64,000 bases of DNA from Paractinoplanes toevensis. GTDB lineage: Bacteria > Actinomycetota > Actinomycetes > Mycobacteriales > Micromonosporaceae. A program made the position numbers and the translations under genes. The stretch is from positions 1 through 64,000 of the forward strand of contig NZ_BOQN01000068.1 of the NCBI RefSeq assembly GCF_018332695.1, in the 5' to 3' direction. Below, in pieces: positions 50,364 to 60,488 of the stretch (position 1 is the stretch's first letter; every line of letters begins with the position of its first letter). Below the pieces are notes generated by a model. That model was not told the DNA's origin. It made no database searches and saw nothing but the letters and a program-made list of their open reading frames with translations.

Positions 50364-53300
50364 TCACTGCGGCGGGTCGAAGCGCAGGCCGATGCCGGGG
50401 CGCAGGACCGGTTGGCGGTAGGTGTACTGCAGCGCCCAGGTGCCGTCGGCGTTCTCGATGCCGATGGTCGCGGCGCCGCCCTTGGTCAGGAAGGTGCCGG
50501 TGATGGCGGGGTAGGCGAAGGAGTAGCCGCCGGATTCGTCGAAGATGACCTGGAAGGTGGTGCGGGTGGTCGGGTCCTCGTAGGAGGAGACGTTGCGCCA
50601 CTCGATGACGTACTGCCGGTTGGGTGCGGTGCCGCGGGTCGCGGTGCGGACGCTGGCGCTGCTGTCGACGACCCAGTCGTGCCAGAACGGGTAGACCGCG
50701 GCGTTGGGTTCTTCCGGGAAGCGTGGCGACGGGATCGGCCAGGCGTCGGAGTTGGGTGTGCCGGGGTCCTCGAAGGTGACCAGGCCGTTGCTGTCGACGT
50801 AGCCGGTGTTGTAGGTCTGGCCGTAGAGGGTGACCGGGAACGGCAGGGTGACCGGCTGGTAGTCCTCGTCGCCGGTGACCGGCAGCACGGTGGTGTCGGC
50901 CGGCGTGTAGGTCACCGGTTGCTCGGTGAGCCGGTAGCCGGCCCCGGCCGGGGTGGCGACCCCGGCGAAGTCGGCCGCGACGACCGTGCCGGTGCCGACC
51001 GTGACGTCGTCGACCGTGGAGCCGGCGCAGGTCCCGTCACGGGTGGCGATGACCGCGTAGGTGCCGGCCGGCACGTTGTCGATCCGGTACGTCCCGTCCG
51101 TGGCGGTCGTGGTGGTCTGCCCGGCCGCTGCCACCGTGGCCCCGGCGACCGCGGCGCTCTGGCAGGAGACGGTTCCGGTGATGCTGCCGGCGCCGGGCGG
51201 CGACGGGGTGAACGTCACGCCCTTGCCGGTCTCCAGCAGCGCCTCGTCGTACAGGTACTGGAAACCGATCGTGCCGGACGCGTTCTCGATACCCACGGTG
51301 GCACTGGATCCGCGCGCCGGCAGGCTGGCGGACGGGATCGACCCGTACGCGAAGGTGATGGTGCCGTCCTCCCCGAAGACGGTCTCGAAGGTGGCCCGGG
51401 TGGCGGTGTCCCCGGAGCGGTAGACGTTGCGCCACTCGACCACCCACTTACGGTTCGGAGCGGTGCCGGTCGTGGTGGTGGCGATGTGCGAGCTGCTGTC
51501 GAGCGCCCAGTCGTACCAGTGCGGGTAGACCGCGGCGTCCGGCTGACCCTCGGCCGTCGGGGTCGGCAGTTCGTTGTTGTTCGGGCTGATCCAGCCGAAG
51601 TACATCGGGTCCTTGAACGCGAGCAGGCCGTTGGAGTTGATCCAGGCCGAGGTGTACGCCTCGCCGTACAACTTGATCGGGAACGGCGGGTTCTTCTGCC
51701 AGGTCGCCTCGTCGCCGGTCCAGTCCTCGGTGACCGTGCCCGGGACGAACGTCGTACTGCCCGCGGTGCAGGTGTAACCGAACTCGTCACCGGCCGTCAT
51801 CACCGACAGGTCGACGTCCATGGTGTTGCCCGGGAAGTTGACGATCTGCTTGGCGTACCGCCCCGGGCAGGCGTTGGTGCCGGTGGCGACCTGCACGGTG
51901 TACTCACCGATCGGTACGCCGGCGAACGAGTAGTTACCGGCCGAGTCGGTGACCGTGGTCCGGCCGCCCGGGTTGAGCGTGACGGTCAGCCCCGGCGCCG
52001 CGGCACCGGTGACGGCCACGCTGGTGCTGCCGCTGATCGTGCCGGCCGCGTGCGGGGTGAACGTGATGGTCCCGTTCGAGTTGACCCGCGCCTCCTGGAA
52101 GGAGAACAGCGTGGCCACCGTGCCGGAGGCGTTCTCGATCCCGATCGTCGCCGCCGACCCCTGCTGCAACGCGGTAGCCAGCGTCCCGTAGTTGAACGCG
52201 ATCTCCCCGGTGGTCTCGGTGAACACCACCTCGAACGTGATCCGGTCCGGTCCGCTCGGGCGGAACAGCGCATTGCGCCACTCGATGATGTATTTGCGGT
52301 TGGGTGCGGTGCCGATGGTGTCGGTCCGCACGCTGGCCGACGCGTCGATCTGCAGGTCGTCCCAGAACGGGGCGACCACCGCGTTGGGTGCGGCCGCCGT
52401 CGGCATCGCCGGGTTCGCGTACGTGTTGACGCCCAGGTTCGTGTCGAAGGTGAGGAAGCCGTTGGTGCTGACCGTGGCCGAGGTGTAGCTGCGACCGTGG
52501 AACGGCACCGCGAACGGAAGGGTCACCCCGGCCGTCGCGTCGTCGCCGGTCAGGGCCAGCGCGGTGGCCGCCGCCGTGAAGGTGCCGGTGACCTGGGCAC
52601 AGGCGTACCCCATACCGCCGTAGTCCAAGCCGCGCTGGAGGTTACGAACCGTGTCCGCGCTCAGGTCGACGACCTCCTTGGCCACCTGCGGGCACTTCTG
52701 GTTCTGCTCCGAGTAGACCGTGTACGTGTCGGCGACCAGCCCGTCGAAGCGGTAGGTGCCGTCGGACGCCGTGGTGGTGGAAAGACCGCCCGGGTCGAGG
52801 GTCACCTTGGCTCCGGAGATGCCCGCACCCGCGGTGCTGAGCACCTTGCCGGACAGCGAGTGCAGCTCCAGCGCGCCGACGCCCTCGGGGTGGTCGAAGA
52901 CGACCGCCTGCCCGTCGGCGAGGGCGGGGGTGTTGCGCGAGTAGGTCAGGGCATCCTCGGCGTCGGGGGCGGCGATACCGACCGCGGCGGCGGCGCCCTT
53001 CTCCGCGGTCGAGTCCAGCCCGGTGTAGTTGGTGGTCACCGTGCCGTCCGCGGTCAGCACGGCCGAGAACGACACGCGCTGCGAGGTGTCCGCCTTGCGT
53101 TGCACGTTGCGCCACTCGACGGCGAACGTCGCGCTGCTGCCGCTGCCGGCCGAGGCGGTGCGGACGCTGGCCGACGAGTCGACGACGAGGTCGTCCCAGA
53201 ACGGCGCGACCATGGCGTTCGGGTTGACGGCCGACGGAAGGCTGCTGCCGTCGTACGGGTGTGAGCCGCCCGGGTCGGTGAACGAGACGATGCCGTTGGT

Positions 53301-53400
53301 GTCCACCCAGGCCGTCCGGTACGCCTGCCCGTAGAACGGGAACGCGAACGGCAGGGTCACCGTGGTGACCGCGTTGTCGCCGGTCAGTGCGACCACGCTC
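50364..53400 (-). repeat. Four tandem NIDO-like protein repeats inside the giant secreted protein
   Basis: Units begin near 53400, 52560, 51730 and 50890. Each has the pattern TGD...VTLPF-x-FPFYG..Y..A.V.TNG...F, then NA.V.PFWDD..VDSSASVRT, then EWRNV, then a GIENA-type strand. A beta-sandwich linker separates consecutive units. The repeats are diverged, so this is old domain duplication, not a recent DNA repeat. Confidence 0.75.
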
Positions 53401-56400
53401 TGGTCGGCCGGGCTGAACGTCTGCGCCTGGGTGCCACAGGTGTAGCCGAGCTGATCGGTGACCGGGGTGAGCATCAGGTCGAAGGTGGAGTCCCCGGCGA
53501 TCGGCAGGTCCGCGTAGACCGACCGCAGGCCGCAGGGCCCGCCGTACGTGCCGGTGACGGTGTACGTGCCGGCCGAGAACCCGGTCAGCGTGTACGTCCC
53601 GTCGGCGGCCACGGATGCGGACACACCGCCGGGATCGAGCCGGACGACCGCGCCGGGCAGCGGGTTCAGGTCGCCGTCGGTGACGAAGCCGGAGAGGGTG
53701 GCCGGTTGCGTCAGGCTCAGCCGGACCTGCCCGACCGTCGACGACACCCGCCCGGCCGAGTCCACGGCGACCGCGCGGATCACGATCGAACCGGCGGTGG
53801 CGGTGTTCAGCGCGACGGTGACCGAGCCGCCGGCCGCGGACGGCGTCGCGGTCCGGTCCAGCGTCTCGGAGTTGAAGCTGTACCTGTACGAGACGACGTT
53901 GATGTCGGACCCGGAGCCGATGACCACGTTCGCGGCCGTGCCGACCGGCACCGAGTCGCCGCCGGGCAGCGTCACCGTGGGCATCACCGGCACGGCCAGC
54001 TCGGCGATCTTCGAGGTGGCCGGGATGAAGCTGTAGAACCGGACGTCGTCGACCCCGCCGTTGAGGAACCCGTCGTCCGCGCCGTTCCATCGCCGTTTGC
54101 CGATCGCGAATCCGGTGCTCGCGTTGAAGCCGCCGGTCAGCGTGGCGGTGGCGGTCTGGGCGACGCCGTCGACGAAGAGCGTCAGCTTCTTGGCGCTCGC
54201 GTCGTAGGTGCCGGCCAGCAGCGTCCACTTGCCGGCCGTCGGCGCGGCGTTGGACAGCGCCGAGTACAGCGTGGGGTTGTCGGCGTCCGCGCCGGCCATC
54301 GAGAACCGCCACTTGTTGTCGGTGGCGGAGTAGCCCAGCGTGTACGCGCTGGTACGGGTGCCGAAGGCGGAGACGGCGGTGGGCTGGCCGGTCCCGCCGG
54401 TCGCGGCGAGCCGGACCCGGGCGGTGACCGCGAAGCTGGTGGTGGTATTCACCGGGGTGGCCGCACCGGTGGTCGGGTGCGGAGCGGTGATCGCGCCGGT
54501 CAGCGTGGCGGCCCCGGACGAGCCGTTGAGGGTCAGCGCCGAACCGGTGCCGCCGCGGCCGGTGGCCCGGGTGGCCCCGCTGGACAGGGTGAGCGTGTTG
54601 CCGTGACCGGCGTCGTCAGCACTGGTCGTGCCGGTGTCGTCGAACGACCATTGCGCGGCCGGACCGGTGCCGGCCTTCACGGTGAAGGAGTAGCTGAGCG
54701 CGGCCGACGAGAACCAGCCGGCCCTGTCCTTGGTCCAGACCCGCATCGTGTAGACGCCGTCCCGCAGCGGGACGTACGGAACGCTCACGCTCTGCCCGGG
54801 GCTCGCGGCGACCTGGGTGGCTGCGGACGCCTGCACGCCCCCGTCCAGGGTCCAGGCGTACCCGGCGAGATCGGCCGCACCGCTGGCCGGCGGCGCGAAC
54901 GTGAACTGCCCGGACAGGCCGACACCGCCGCTGGGGGTAGCGGCCGGATAGTCCGGTGAGGTGACCGAGGCCGGGGCCGCGGGTGCGCTCACGTCGATGG
55001 TGAACTCACACGTCGCGGAGAAACCGCCGGTGGCGTGCGCGTCGTTGGTGCGCGCCTGCCACACGTACGTCTTGCCGTCGGTCAGCTTGCCGGACGGGAC
55101 CACCTTGGACACGATGGTGTTGTTCCCGGCCGACTGGGAAACCTTGTTCGTCTCGCTGCGCGCGGCGCCCGACTCCCACCAGTAGAAGGACGTGGTCAGG
55201 CCCTGATCGTTGTCCGGGTCGGTCTGCTTGGCGGCCAGCGTCGGGGTCAGCGTCCGCACGTACGGCCGGGCCGAACCGGTCGCGCAGCCCTTCGCGTCGG
55301 AGTTGCGCCCGCTCGGCGCCGCCGGCGCCGTGTTGTACGTGATGGCCAGCTTCGGCGAGGCGTGGTTGAACCGCTTCCACTGGTTCTTCGTGCTCTCGTC
55401 GATCGCGCGCAGGCCCAGGGTCAGCGAGGTCCAGTTGCTGGCCGCGGCGTGGGCCACCATCGCGGTGGTGTTGAACTCGATGGTGCCGGTGCCGGCGCAG
55501 CCGTGGATCGCGCCGATCTTGCGGTTTGCGGCGGTCTGCGCGGTGTACGAGCTGTACCAGGTCGGCTGGTTGTTCCACGTCACACTCGACGAGATGCCGC
55601 TGGTCATCCAGATCTTGGCATTGGATTTCGGGCTGCACGTCCAGGCATGCCGCTGCTCGATCCGGAACGTCGCGGAGAGAATCTGCTTGGACCTGACCTT
55701 GCTGACGTCCATCGAGAAGAACGACCGGACGATGTAATCCGAGCAGCCCGAACAATCCTCGGTACGGCCCGCACCGGCCGACCCGTACGTCGAACCGTTG
55801 TTCAGCGCCGACGCGTTCTTCCAGAACGAACTGGTCTTGTACTTGCTCCACACGGTCGTCCAGGCGCCACCGGCAATCGCCCCGGTCACCGACGGATCGA
55901 TGTAGACCGGGAACTTGGTGCCCGGGTCGGCCAGCAGCTTGGCGTCCGGGCGCAGGCTCAGGGTGCCCTTGGCGACGCTCACCGGCATCACCGAACGCCG
56001 TCCCGCGGAGGCCACCGCATCGGTCCTGCCCGACGGCTTGGCCTTCTTGGGCGGGGTCTCGGTGTCCTCCGCGGCGGTCTGCGCGGCGTCCTGGACCGTG
56101 GCGTCCCACATCAGCGGTGCCGGCGCGGTGAACACCGACGCGCCGTGCTTGTCCCGGGCGACCAGGCCGCCCTCCGGGGTGGTACGGACGTTCACGCCCT
56201 TGGTGGCGAGACCGAACTTCAGGTTGCTCAGCCGCGGGTCGGCGGCGGCGGTGCGGTCGCGCACGATCAGCAACTCGCTGAAGCCGAGCGAGTCGGCGGT
56301 CACCTGCAGGTCCACGTGCGGCAGCACGTTCGGGTAGAGCGCGATGTTGCCGCGCAGCACCGGCTTCGGCAACGGGCCCGGCCAGGAGAAGCTCAGCTCG

Positions 56401-56840
56401 TTCGCGCCGTCCCGCAGCCGGGCCAGCGGCCCGTCACCGCCGGCGGACAACGTCATCGGCAGCGCGGCCGCCCTCGGCTCGACACCGGCCGCGGTCGCCT
56501 TCAACGTCGTGTCGATCGGTACCCAGGTGGAGCCGTGCTTGACCCGGACCGGCTCGATCGACTCCTCGAGCGTGTGGGTTCCGTCCGGGTTGACGAAGGT
56601 CTGGGTGACCTCCGACCGCTCGGTCAGGATCTCCACCCGCTTGCCGCAGCTGCGGGAACTCACCGTCGCCGCCGCCTCGGTCGGCTGCTCGGCGGCACAG
56701 GCCGGCTTCGCCACCGGCGCCGCTCCGGCGGGCGCCGCCGGCAAACCGACCAATGTGGACAGTAGGAGCAACGGCACACCGAGCCGAATGATCCATCGAG
56801 AAGGAAAGGCGGGCAGCATCGTACGACGACCGACAGGCAT
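50364..56840 (-). CDS. Giant secreted protein with DNRLRE, LamG and four NIDO-like repeats
   Basis: 2158 residues; ATG at 56840 behind GGGGGAAG. A signal peptide ends near residue 42. Region about 80-330 is beta-rich. A DNRLRE-like module lies at about 380-505 (WNNQPTWYSSY, TLGLRAIDES), and a LamG/concanavalin-type module at about 730-937 (WSFDDTGTTSADDAGHG, VDDVRFYSF). The last 1000 residues alternate short carboxypeptidase-regulatory-like beta-sandwiches (PLPGAVVRLDPGG) with four repeats of about 165 residues. It lies 41 bp upstream of the RHS gene and is probably in the same operon, so it may be a surface scaffold, adhesin or delivery partner of the toxin. There is no sortase signal. Confidence 0.75.
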   Translation of the reverse strand: MPVGRRTMLPAFPSRWIIRLGVPLLLLSTLVGLPAAPAGAAPVAKPACAAEQPTEAAATVSSRSCGKRVEILTERSEVTQTFVNPDGTHTLEESIEPVRVKHGSTWVPIDTTLKATAAGVEPRAAALPMTLSAGGDGPLARLRDGANELSFSWPGPLPKPVLRGNIALYPNVLPHVDLQVTADSLGFSELLIVRDRTAAADPRLSNLKFGLATKGVNVRTTPEGGLVARDKHGASVFTAPAPLMWDATVQDAAQTAAEDTETPPKKAKPSGRTDAVASAGRRSVMPVSVAKGTLSLRPDAKLLADPGTKFPVYIDPSVTGAIAGGAWTTVWSKYKTSSFWKNASALNNGSTYGSAGAGRTEDCSGCSDYIVRSFFSMDVSKVRSKQILSATFRIEQRHAWTCSPKSNAKIWMTSGISSSVTWNNQPTWYSSYTAQTAANRKIGAIHGCAGTGTIEFNTTAMVAHAAASNWTSLTLGLRAIDESTKNQWKRFNHASPKLAITYNTAPAAPSGRNSDAKGCATGSARPYVRTLTPTLAAKQTDPDNDQGLTTSFYWWESGAARSETNKVSQSAGNNTIVSKVVPSGKLTDGKTYVWQARTNDAHATGGFSATCEFTIDVSAPAAPASVTSPDYPAATPSGGVGLSGQFTFAPPASGAADLAGYAWTLDGGVQASAATQVAASPGQSVSVPYVPLRDGVYTMRVWTKDRAGWFSSAALSYSFTVKAGTGPAAQWSFDDTGTTSADDAGHGNTLTLSSGATRATGRGGTGSALTLNGSSGAATLTGAITAPHPTTGAATPVNTTTSFAVTARVRLAATGGTGQPTAVSAFGTRTSAYTLGYSATDNKWRFSMAGADADNPTLYSALSNAAPTAGKWTLLAGTYDASAKKLTLFVDGVAQTATATLTGGFNASTGFAIGKRRWNGADDGFLNGGVDDVRFYSFIPATSKIAELAVPVMPTVTLPGGDSVPVGTAANVVIGSGSDINVVSYRYSFNSETLDRTATPSAAGGSVTVALNTATAGSIVIRAVAVDSAGRVSSTVGQVRLSLTQPATLSGFVTDGDLNPLPGAVVRLDPGGVSASVAADGTYTLTGFSAGTYTVTGTYGGPCGLRSVYADLPIAGDSTFDLMLTPVTDQLGYTCGTQAQTFSPADQSVVALTGDNAVTTVTLPFAFPFYGQAYRTAWVDTNGIVSFTDPGGSHPYDGSSLPSAVNPNAMVAPFWDDLVVDSSASVRTASAGSGSSATFAVEWRNVQRKADTSQRVSFSAVLTADGTVTTNYTGLDSTAEKGAAAAVGIAAPDAEDALTYSRNTPALADGQAVVFDHPEGVGALELHSLSGKVLSTAGAGISGAKVTLDPGGLSTTTASDGTYRFDGLVADTYTVYSEQNQKCPQVAKEVVDLSADTVRNLQRGLDYGGMGYACAQVTGTFTAAATALALTGDDATAGVTLPFAVPFHGRSYTSATVSTNGFLTFDTNLGVNTYANPAMPTAAAPNAVVAPFWDDLQIDASASVRTDTIGTAPNRKYIIEWRNALFRPSGPDRITFEVVFTETTGEIAFNYGTLATALQQGSAATIGIENASGTVATLFSFQEARVNSNGTITFTPHAAGTISGSTSVAVTGAAAPGLTVTLNPGGRTTVTDSAGNYSFAGVPIGEYTVQVATGTNACPGRYAKQIVNFPGNTMDVDLSVMTAGDEFGYTCTAGSTTFVPGTVTEDWTGDEATWQKNPPFPIKLYGEAYTSAWINSNGLLAFKDPMYFGWISPNNNELPTPTAEGQPDAAVYPHWYDWALDSSSHIATTTTGTAPNRKWVVEWRNVYRSGDTATRATFETVFGEDGTITFAYGSIPSASLPARGSSATVGIENASGTIGFQYLYDEALLETGKGVTFTPSPPGAGSITGTVSCQSAAVAGATVAAAGQTTTTATDGTYRIDNVPAGTYAVIATRDGTCAGSTVDDVTVGTGTVVAADFAGVATPAGAGYRLTEQPVTYTPADTTVLPVTGDEDYQPVTLPFPVTLYGQTYNTGYVDSNGLVTFEDPGTPNSDAWPIPSPRFPEEPNAAVYPFWHDWVVDSSASVRTATRGTAPNRQYVIEWRNVSSYEDPTTRTTFQVIFDESGGYSFAYPAITGTFLTKGGAATIGIENADGTWALQYTYRQPVLRPGIGLRFDPPQ

Positions 56841-56879
56841 CAGAACTTCCCCCGTGTGATGACCATGCGATAGGCCCTC

Positions 56880-56908
56880 ATCACAGTGGACGCGGCACCC
56901 GGTGTCAA
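56880..56908 (-). promoter_or_regulatory. Housekeeping-type promoter of the toxin operon
   Basis: On the minus strand TTGACA (56908-56903), 17 bp, TGTGAT (56885-56880), 40 bp before the start of the giant secreted protein. The rest of the 307-bp gap up to 57148 shows no further gene or strong dyad. Confidence 0.55.
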
Positions 56909-57147
56909 TATCGAAGATCGCCGTTTGGATGACCGCCGACAGCGGCAACTCAACAAGCTCTTGCAATCGACAGTTATCTAAATAGGGGCGTGCCCGTTCA
57001 TGCGGTTTCGCCGCCCGAAAAATCGGCTACCACAAACCCTGCGCTTCCCGGTGTCGCCTTATGCCGGCCTATATTCTGGCGTCGATCAGCCTACTTTTCT
57101 TGACACCTCATGGAGTTCACCGGCGTCGTCCCCGGCGAGGAGGAGCG

Positions 57148-58611
57148 ATGAGGCTCACCACCTACCTGCGCCATCCTTGGGCGGCGGTGCTCGCCCGGTG
57201 GGGCCGCATCCCCGGGATCCGCACTGCCAAGGTCACGCTCGCCGCCGTGCTGGCCTACGTTGCCGCGGATCTGCTGAACACCACGGCGACACCGATTCTC
57301 GCGCCGCTGACCGCCATCCTCGTGGTGCAGGTGACCGTCTACCAGACGGTCGCCGAAGGACTGCAACGCGTCCTGAGTGTGCTCGCCGGCGTCCTGGTCG
57401 CGGTGGTACTCGCCAGCGTCGTGGGGCTGAGCTGGTGGAGTCTCGGGGCCGTGGTGGCCGTGAGTCTCGTACTCGGACAGGTCCTCCGCCTCGGGTCGCA
57501 CACCCTGGAGGTACCGATCAGCGCGATGCTCGTCCTCGCGGTCGGCGGCGCGGCGGCGCCGCAGGCGGCGGCCGGCCGGGTGTACGAGACGCTCGTCGGC
57601 GCGGCGATCGGCATCGCGGTGAACTTCGCGATCGCGCCTCCGGTGCATGTGGAATCCGCCGGCTCGGCGGTGGCCGGCCTGGCCACCCGGCTGGGGGAAT
57701 TCCTGCGTTCGCTGGCCGCGCAACTGCGCGCCGGGTGGTCGCGGAACGCCGCGCAGGACTGGCTCACCGCGGCCCGAGGCCTGAGCGCATCGGTGCTGGA
57801 AGCCGACCACTCGCTGGTCCAGGCCGAGCAGAGCGCCGTGCTCAACCCCCGCGGCGGCCAGGTCCGCGTGGCTCAGCCGCGGCTGCGCACGGCCCTCACC
57901 GCGATCGAGTACTGCACCATCGTCATCCGCACCCTGTGCCGGGAGGTCTTCGACCGGACGTTCTACCTGCCGCCCGAGTTGGCGGCGGAGGTCTATCCGT
58001 CAGCCGCCCGCCTGGCTCTCGCCGACGTGCTCGATGCCGCCGCGGCGGCCTTGGACGGTGTGGCCGCCGTCGCCGCGGGCGACGAGCCGGTCGAGACCAG
58101 CCGCGCCCAGGTGGCCGAGCAGCTGGACGAGCTGTACCGGCGGCGCGAGCTGCTGGGCCGGCTGCTGGTGGTCGACCCGCGCGCCGACGCCGCGGCCTGG
58201 CAGCAACACGGCGCGCTGCTCACCGCGGTGGACCGGCTGCGGGTCGAGATCGAGGCGGCGGTACGGCCGGCCGACCAGCCGTGGCGCCCGCCGTCACTGA
58301 CCGAGGGACCCCGGCGGGCGGCGCGTCGCGTCGTGGGCGCCGCCGAGCAGACCCTGCCGCTGGTCACGGATCGTTCCCGGCAGGCGGTTCGGCGGATGAT
58401 GGACGTCGCCGCGGAGGCCGCGGCGGCGAATCTGGCCAACCCCGATCCACGGGCCGCACGTCCCCACCGGCAGGATGCCGGCGCGAGCCCGCCGGTCGAG
58501 CAGGCAGCCGCCGACGCCCTCCGGGCCGCCGCGGACTCGCTGGCCGAGGAGGATGCGGCGAAGCCTCAGCCGCGGCAGGGCACCGCCGAGCCCGAAGCCG
58601 ACCAGGAGTGA
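57148..58611 (+). CDS. FUSC/aromatic acid exporter-family membrane protein
   Basis: 487 residues. The ATG at 57148 follows GAGGAGGAG; an open frame exists upstream from 57061 but lacks a ribosome binding site. Six membrane helices occupy about 30-170 (ILAPLTAILVVQVTVYQTV, GVLVAVVLASVVGLSWWSL). The rest is cytoplasmic and helical (LRTALTAIEYCTIVIRTL, QLDELYRRRELLGRLL), with an Ala/Pro-rich tail. This is the half-size layout of the ArAE/FUSC family, in which some members export aromatic acids; many actinobacterial members are uncharacterised. It stands alone, divergent from the toxin operon. Confidence 0.78.
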   Translation: MRLTTYLRHPWAAVLARWGRIPGIRTAKVTLAAVLAYVAADLLNTTATPILAPLTAILVVQVTVYQTVAEGLQRVLSVLAGVLVAVVLASVVGLSWWSLGAVVAVSLVLGQVLRLGSHTLEVPISAMLVLAVGGAAAPQAAAGRVYETLVGAAIGIAVNFAIAPPVHVESAGSAVAGLATRLGEFLRSLAAQLRAGWSRNAAQDWLTAARGLSASVLEADHSLVQAEQSAVLNPRGGQVRVAQPRLRTALTAIEYCTIVIRTLCREVFDRTFYLPPELAAEVYPSAARLALADVLDAAAAALDGVAAVAAGDEPVETSRAQVAEQLDELYRRRELLGRLLVVDPRADAAAWQQHGALLTAVDRLRVEIEAAVRPADQPWRPPSLTEGPRRAARRVVGAAEQTLPLVTDRSRQAVRRMMDVAAEAAAANLANPDPRAARPHRQDAGASPPVEQAAADALRAAADSLAEEDAAKPQPRQGTAEPEADQE

Positions 58612-58640
58612 CCCGGCCGGCTCAGCCCGTGTGAAGGCCG

Positions 58641-59816
58641 TCAGGGTTTGAGGACGACCTTTTCGCAGTTGTCCTGCTTGTTCTTGAACATCTCGAAGCC
58701 GTGTTCGGCCTCGTTGAGCGGCAGGGTGTGGGTGATGATCCGGGTGGGATCGATCTCGCCGCGTTCGATGCGCTCGAGCAACGGCTTCATGTAGCGCTGC
58801 ACGTGGCATTGGCCGGTGCGCAGGGTCAGTGACCGGTTCATCCAGGCGCCGGCGGGGAACTTGTCCAGCAGACCGCCGTACACGCCGATCACCGAGACCA
58901 CGCCGCCGCTGCGGCACGACATGATCGCCTGACGTAGGGCGTGCGGGCGGTCGGTCTCCGACCGCACGGCCTGCTTGACCCGGTCGTACGCGGCGATGTG
59001 CGCGCTGCCGTGGGTGGCCTCCATGCCGACCGCGTCGATGCACTTGTCGGGTCCGCGTCCACCGGTCAGTTCCAGCAGCCGCGACCGTACGTCGACCTCG
59101 TCGAAGTTCACCGGGGTGTGGCCGGCCTGTTCGGCCATCTGCAGCCGGTAGGGCTCCTTGTCGATGGCGATGACCTTGGCGGCGCCGAGGACCCGGGCGC
59201 TGTCCATGGCGAACTGGCCGACCGGGCCGGCGCCCCACACCGCCACCACATCGGTGGGCTGGATGTCGCACATCTCGGCGCCCATGTAGCCGGTAGGCAG
59301 GATGTCGGAGAGGAACAGCACCTGCTCGTCGGTCAGGTCGGACTCGATCTTCAGCGGGCCGACGTCGGCGAACGGCACCCGCGCGTACTGCGCCTGGCCG
59401 CCCGCGAAACCGCCGGTCAGATGCGAATAGCCGAAGATCCCGGCGACCGGGTGGCCGAACATCTTCTCCGCGATCCCGGCGTTGGGGTTGGTGTTCTCGC
59501 AGCAGGAGTACAGCTCGGCGGCGCAGGCCGCGCACGCGCCGCAGGCGATCGGGAACGGTACGACGACCCGGTCCCCGACGCGCAAACGGGCCTGGTCGAC
59601 ACCCGAGCCGACCTCGGTCACCTCACCCATGAACTCGTGCCCCAGGACATCGCCGTCCTGCATGGTCGGCACGTACCCGTCGACCAGGTGCAGGTCCGAG
59701 CCGCAGATCGCGGTGGAGGTGATCCGTACGATGGCGTCGCGGTTGTTCAGGATCTTCGGGTCCGGCACGTCCCGAACCTCGACCTTGTTGCGGCCCGCCC
59801 AGGTGTTCGCTTTCAT
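58641..59816 (-). CDS. Zinc-dependent alcohol/formaldehyde dehydrogenase
   Basis: 391 residues. Catalytic zinc ligands are Cys38 (STAICGSDLHL) and His60-Glu61 (LGHEFMGEV). The structural-zinc cysteines are in CGACAACAAELYSCC. The Rossmann domain has VVAVWGAGPVGQFAMDSA and VIAIDKEPYR, and the C-terminal block KCIDAVGMEA is conserved. The enzyme would oxidise an alcohol, or formaldehyde as an adduct, with NAD. The ATG at 59816 overlaps the stop of the SRPBCC gene (ATGA), so the two are coupled. A paralogue at 30216-31062 is decayed, and this intact copy may have made it redundant. Confidence 0.88.
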   Translation of the reverse strand: MKANTWAGRNKVEVRDVPDPKILNNRDAIVRITSTAICGSDLHLVDGYVPTMQDGDVLGHEFMGEVTEVGSGVDQARLRVGDRVVVPFPIACGACAACAAELYSCCENTNPNAGIAEKMFGHPVAGIFGYSHLTGGFAGGQAQYARVPFADVGPLKIESDLTDEQVLFLSDILPTGYMGAEMCDIQPTDVVAVWGAGPVGQFAMDSARVLGAAKVIAIDKEPYRLQMAEQAGHTPVNFDEVDVRSRLLELTGGRGPDKCIDAVGMEATHGSAHIAAYDRVKQAVRSETDRPHALRQAIMSCRSGGVVSVIGVYGGLLDKFPAGAWMNRSLTLRTGQCHVQRYMKPLLERIERGEIDPTRIITHTLPLNEAEHGFEMFKNKQDNCEKVVLKP

Positions 59817-60355
59817 GCGTCCGCTCCCTTCGCGAGTTCGGCGTCCGACAACGGTTGCGCCGGACGCTGCGGGAACTCCTTGCGCGCCCGCTTGCCCCAG
59901 GGGGCACCGTCGGACCGGACCACCTCGCCGGTCTCCAAGACCTGCTTGAGCCGGCGCAAGTCGTCGTCGAGCTGCTGGTGCGGTTCCTCGCCGAAGTACT
60001 TGGCGACCGCCTTGCCGATGGTGCCGCCCGGGATGTCGTACACCAGGACGACGTGCACCTCGGTGCTCACCCCGTCCGGGGCCGGCACGAACCGGACCGT
60101 GCCGGCGTTGGGTACGTCGGCGTTCCCGGTCGAGCGCCACGCGATCTTCTCGCCGGGCACCTCCTCGAGGATCTCCGCGTCCCACCCGACGTCCTTGCCG
60201 AACGGGGCGTCGGCGGTCCAGTGACTCGTCCGCTCGCCGGTGGTGCGGACCTGTTCGAGGTGCGCCATGAAGGTCGGAAGGTTTTCCAGGTCGCGCCAGA
60301 ACGCGTACACCTGCGGCGCGGGTTTGCGGATGGTTGTCGTTGCGGTCAATTCCAT
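59813..60355 (-). CDS. SRPBCC-family protein
   Basis: 180 residues; ATG at 60355 behind GGAAG. The START-like fold is clear: MELTATTTIRKPAPQVYAFW, NLPTFMAHLEQV, GWDAEILEEVPGEKIAW, NAGTVRFVPAPDGVSTEV. Such proteins bind a hydrophobic ligand in a helix-grip pocket. A C-terminal tail follows the long helix (DDDLRRLKQVLETGE). It is the first gene of a two-gene operon with the zinc dehydrogenase; the ligand is probably related to the enzyme's substrate. A SigB/SigF-like promoter lies upstream, suggesting stress induction. Confidence 0.85.
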   Translation of the reverse strand: MELTATTTIRKPAPQVYAFWRDLENLPTFMAHLEQVRTTGERTSHWTADAPFGKDVGWDAEILEEVPGEKIAWRSTGNADVPNAGTVRFVPAPDGVSTEVHVVLVYDIPGGTIGKAVAKYFGEEPHQQLDDDLRRLKQVLETGEVVRSDGAPWGKRARKEFPQRPAQPLSDAELAKGADA

Positions 60356-60488
60356 GGATCTTCCTTTGCATCTGCCCCGCACCGCCGGCACGGAGGGTGA
60401 CCCGCGCAGCGGTCGGCAGGTCGAGCACGGCGGTACCCGCGTCCGCGCCCAGGCCGAAGCTCATCGAGGCTCGTCTGATTGGGTCCGG

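Noticed and set aside
50364..53400. Regular repeats considered as a CRISPR or satellite array
   Set aside because: The periodicity of several hundred bases comes from diverged protein domains; there are no short identical repeats with spacers.
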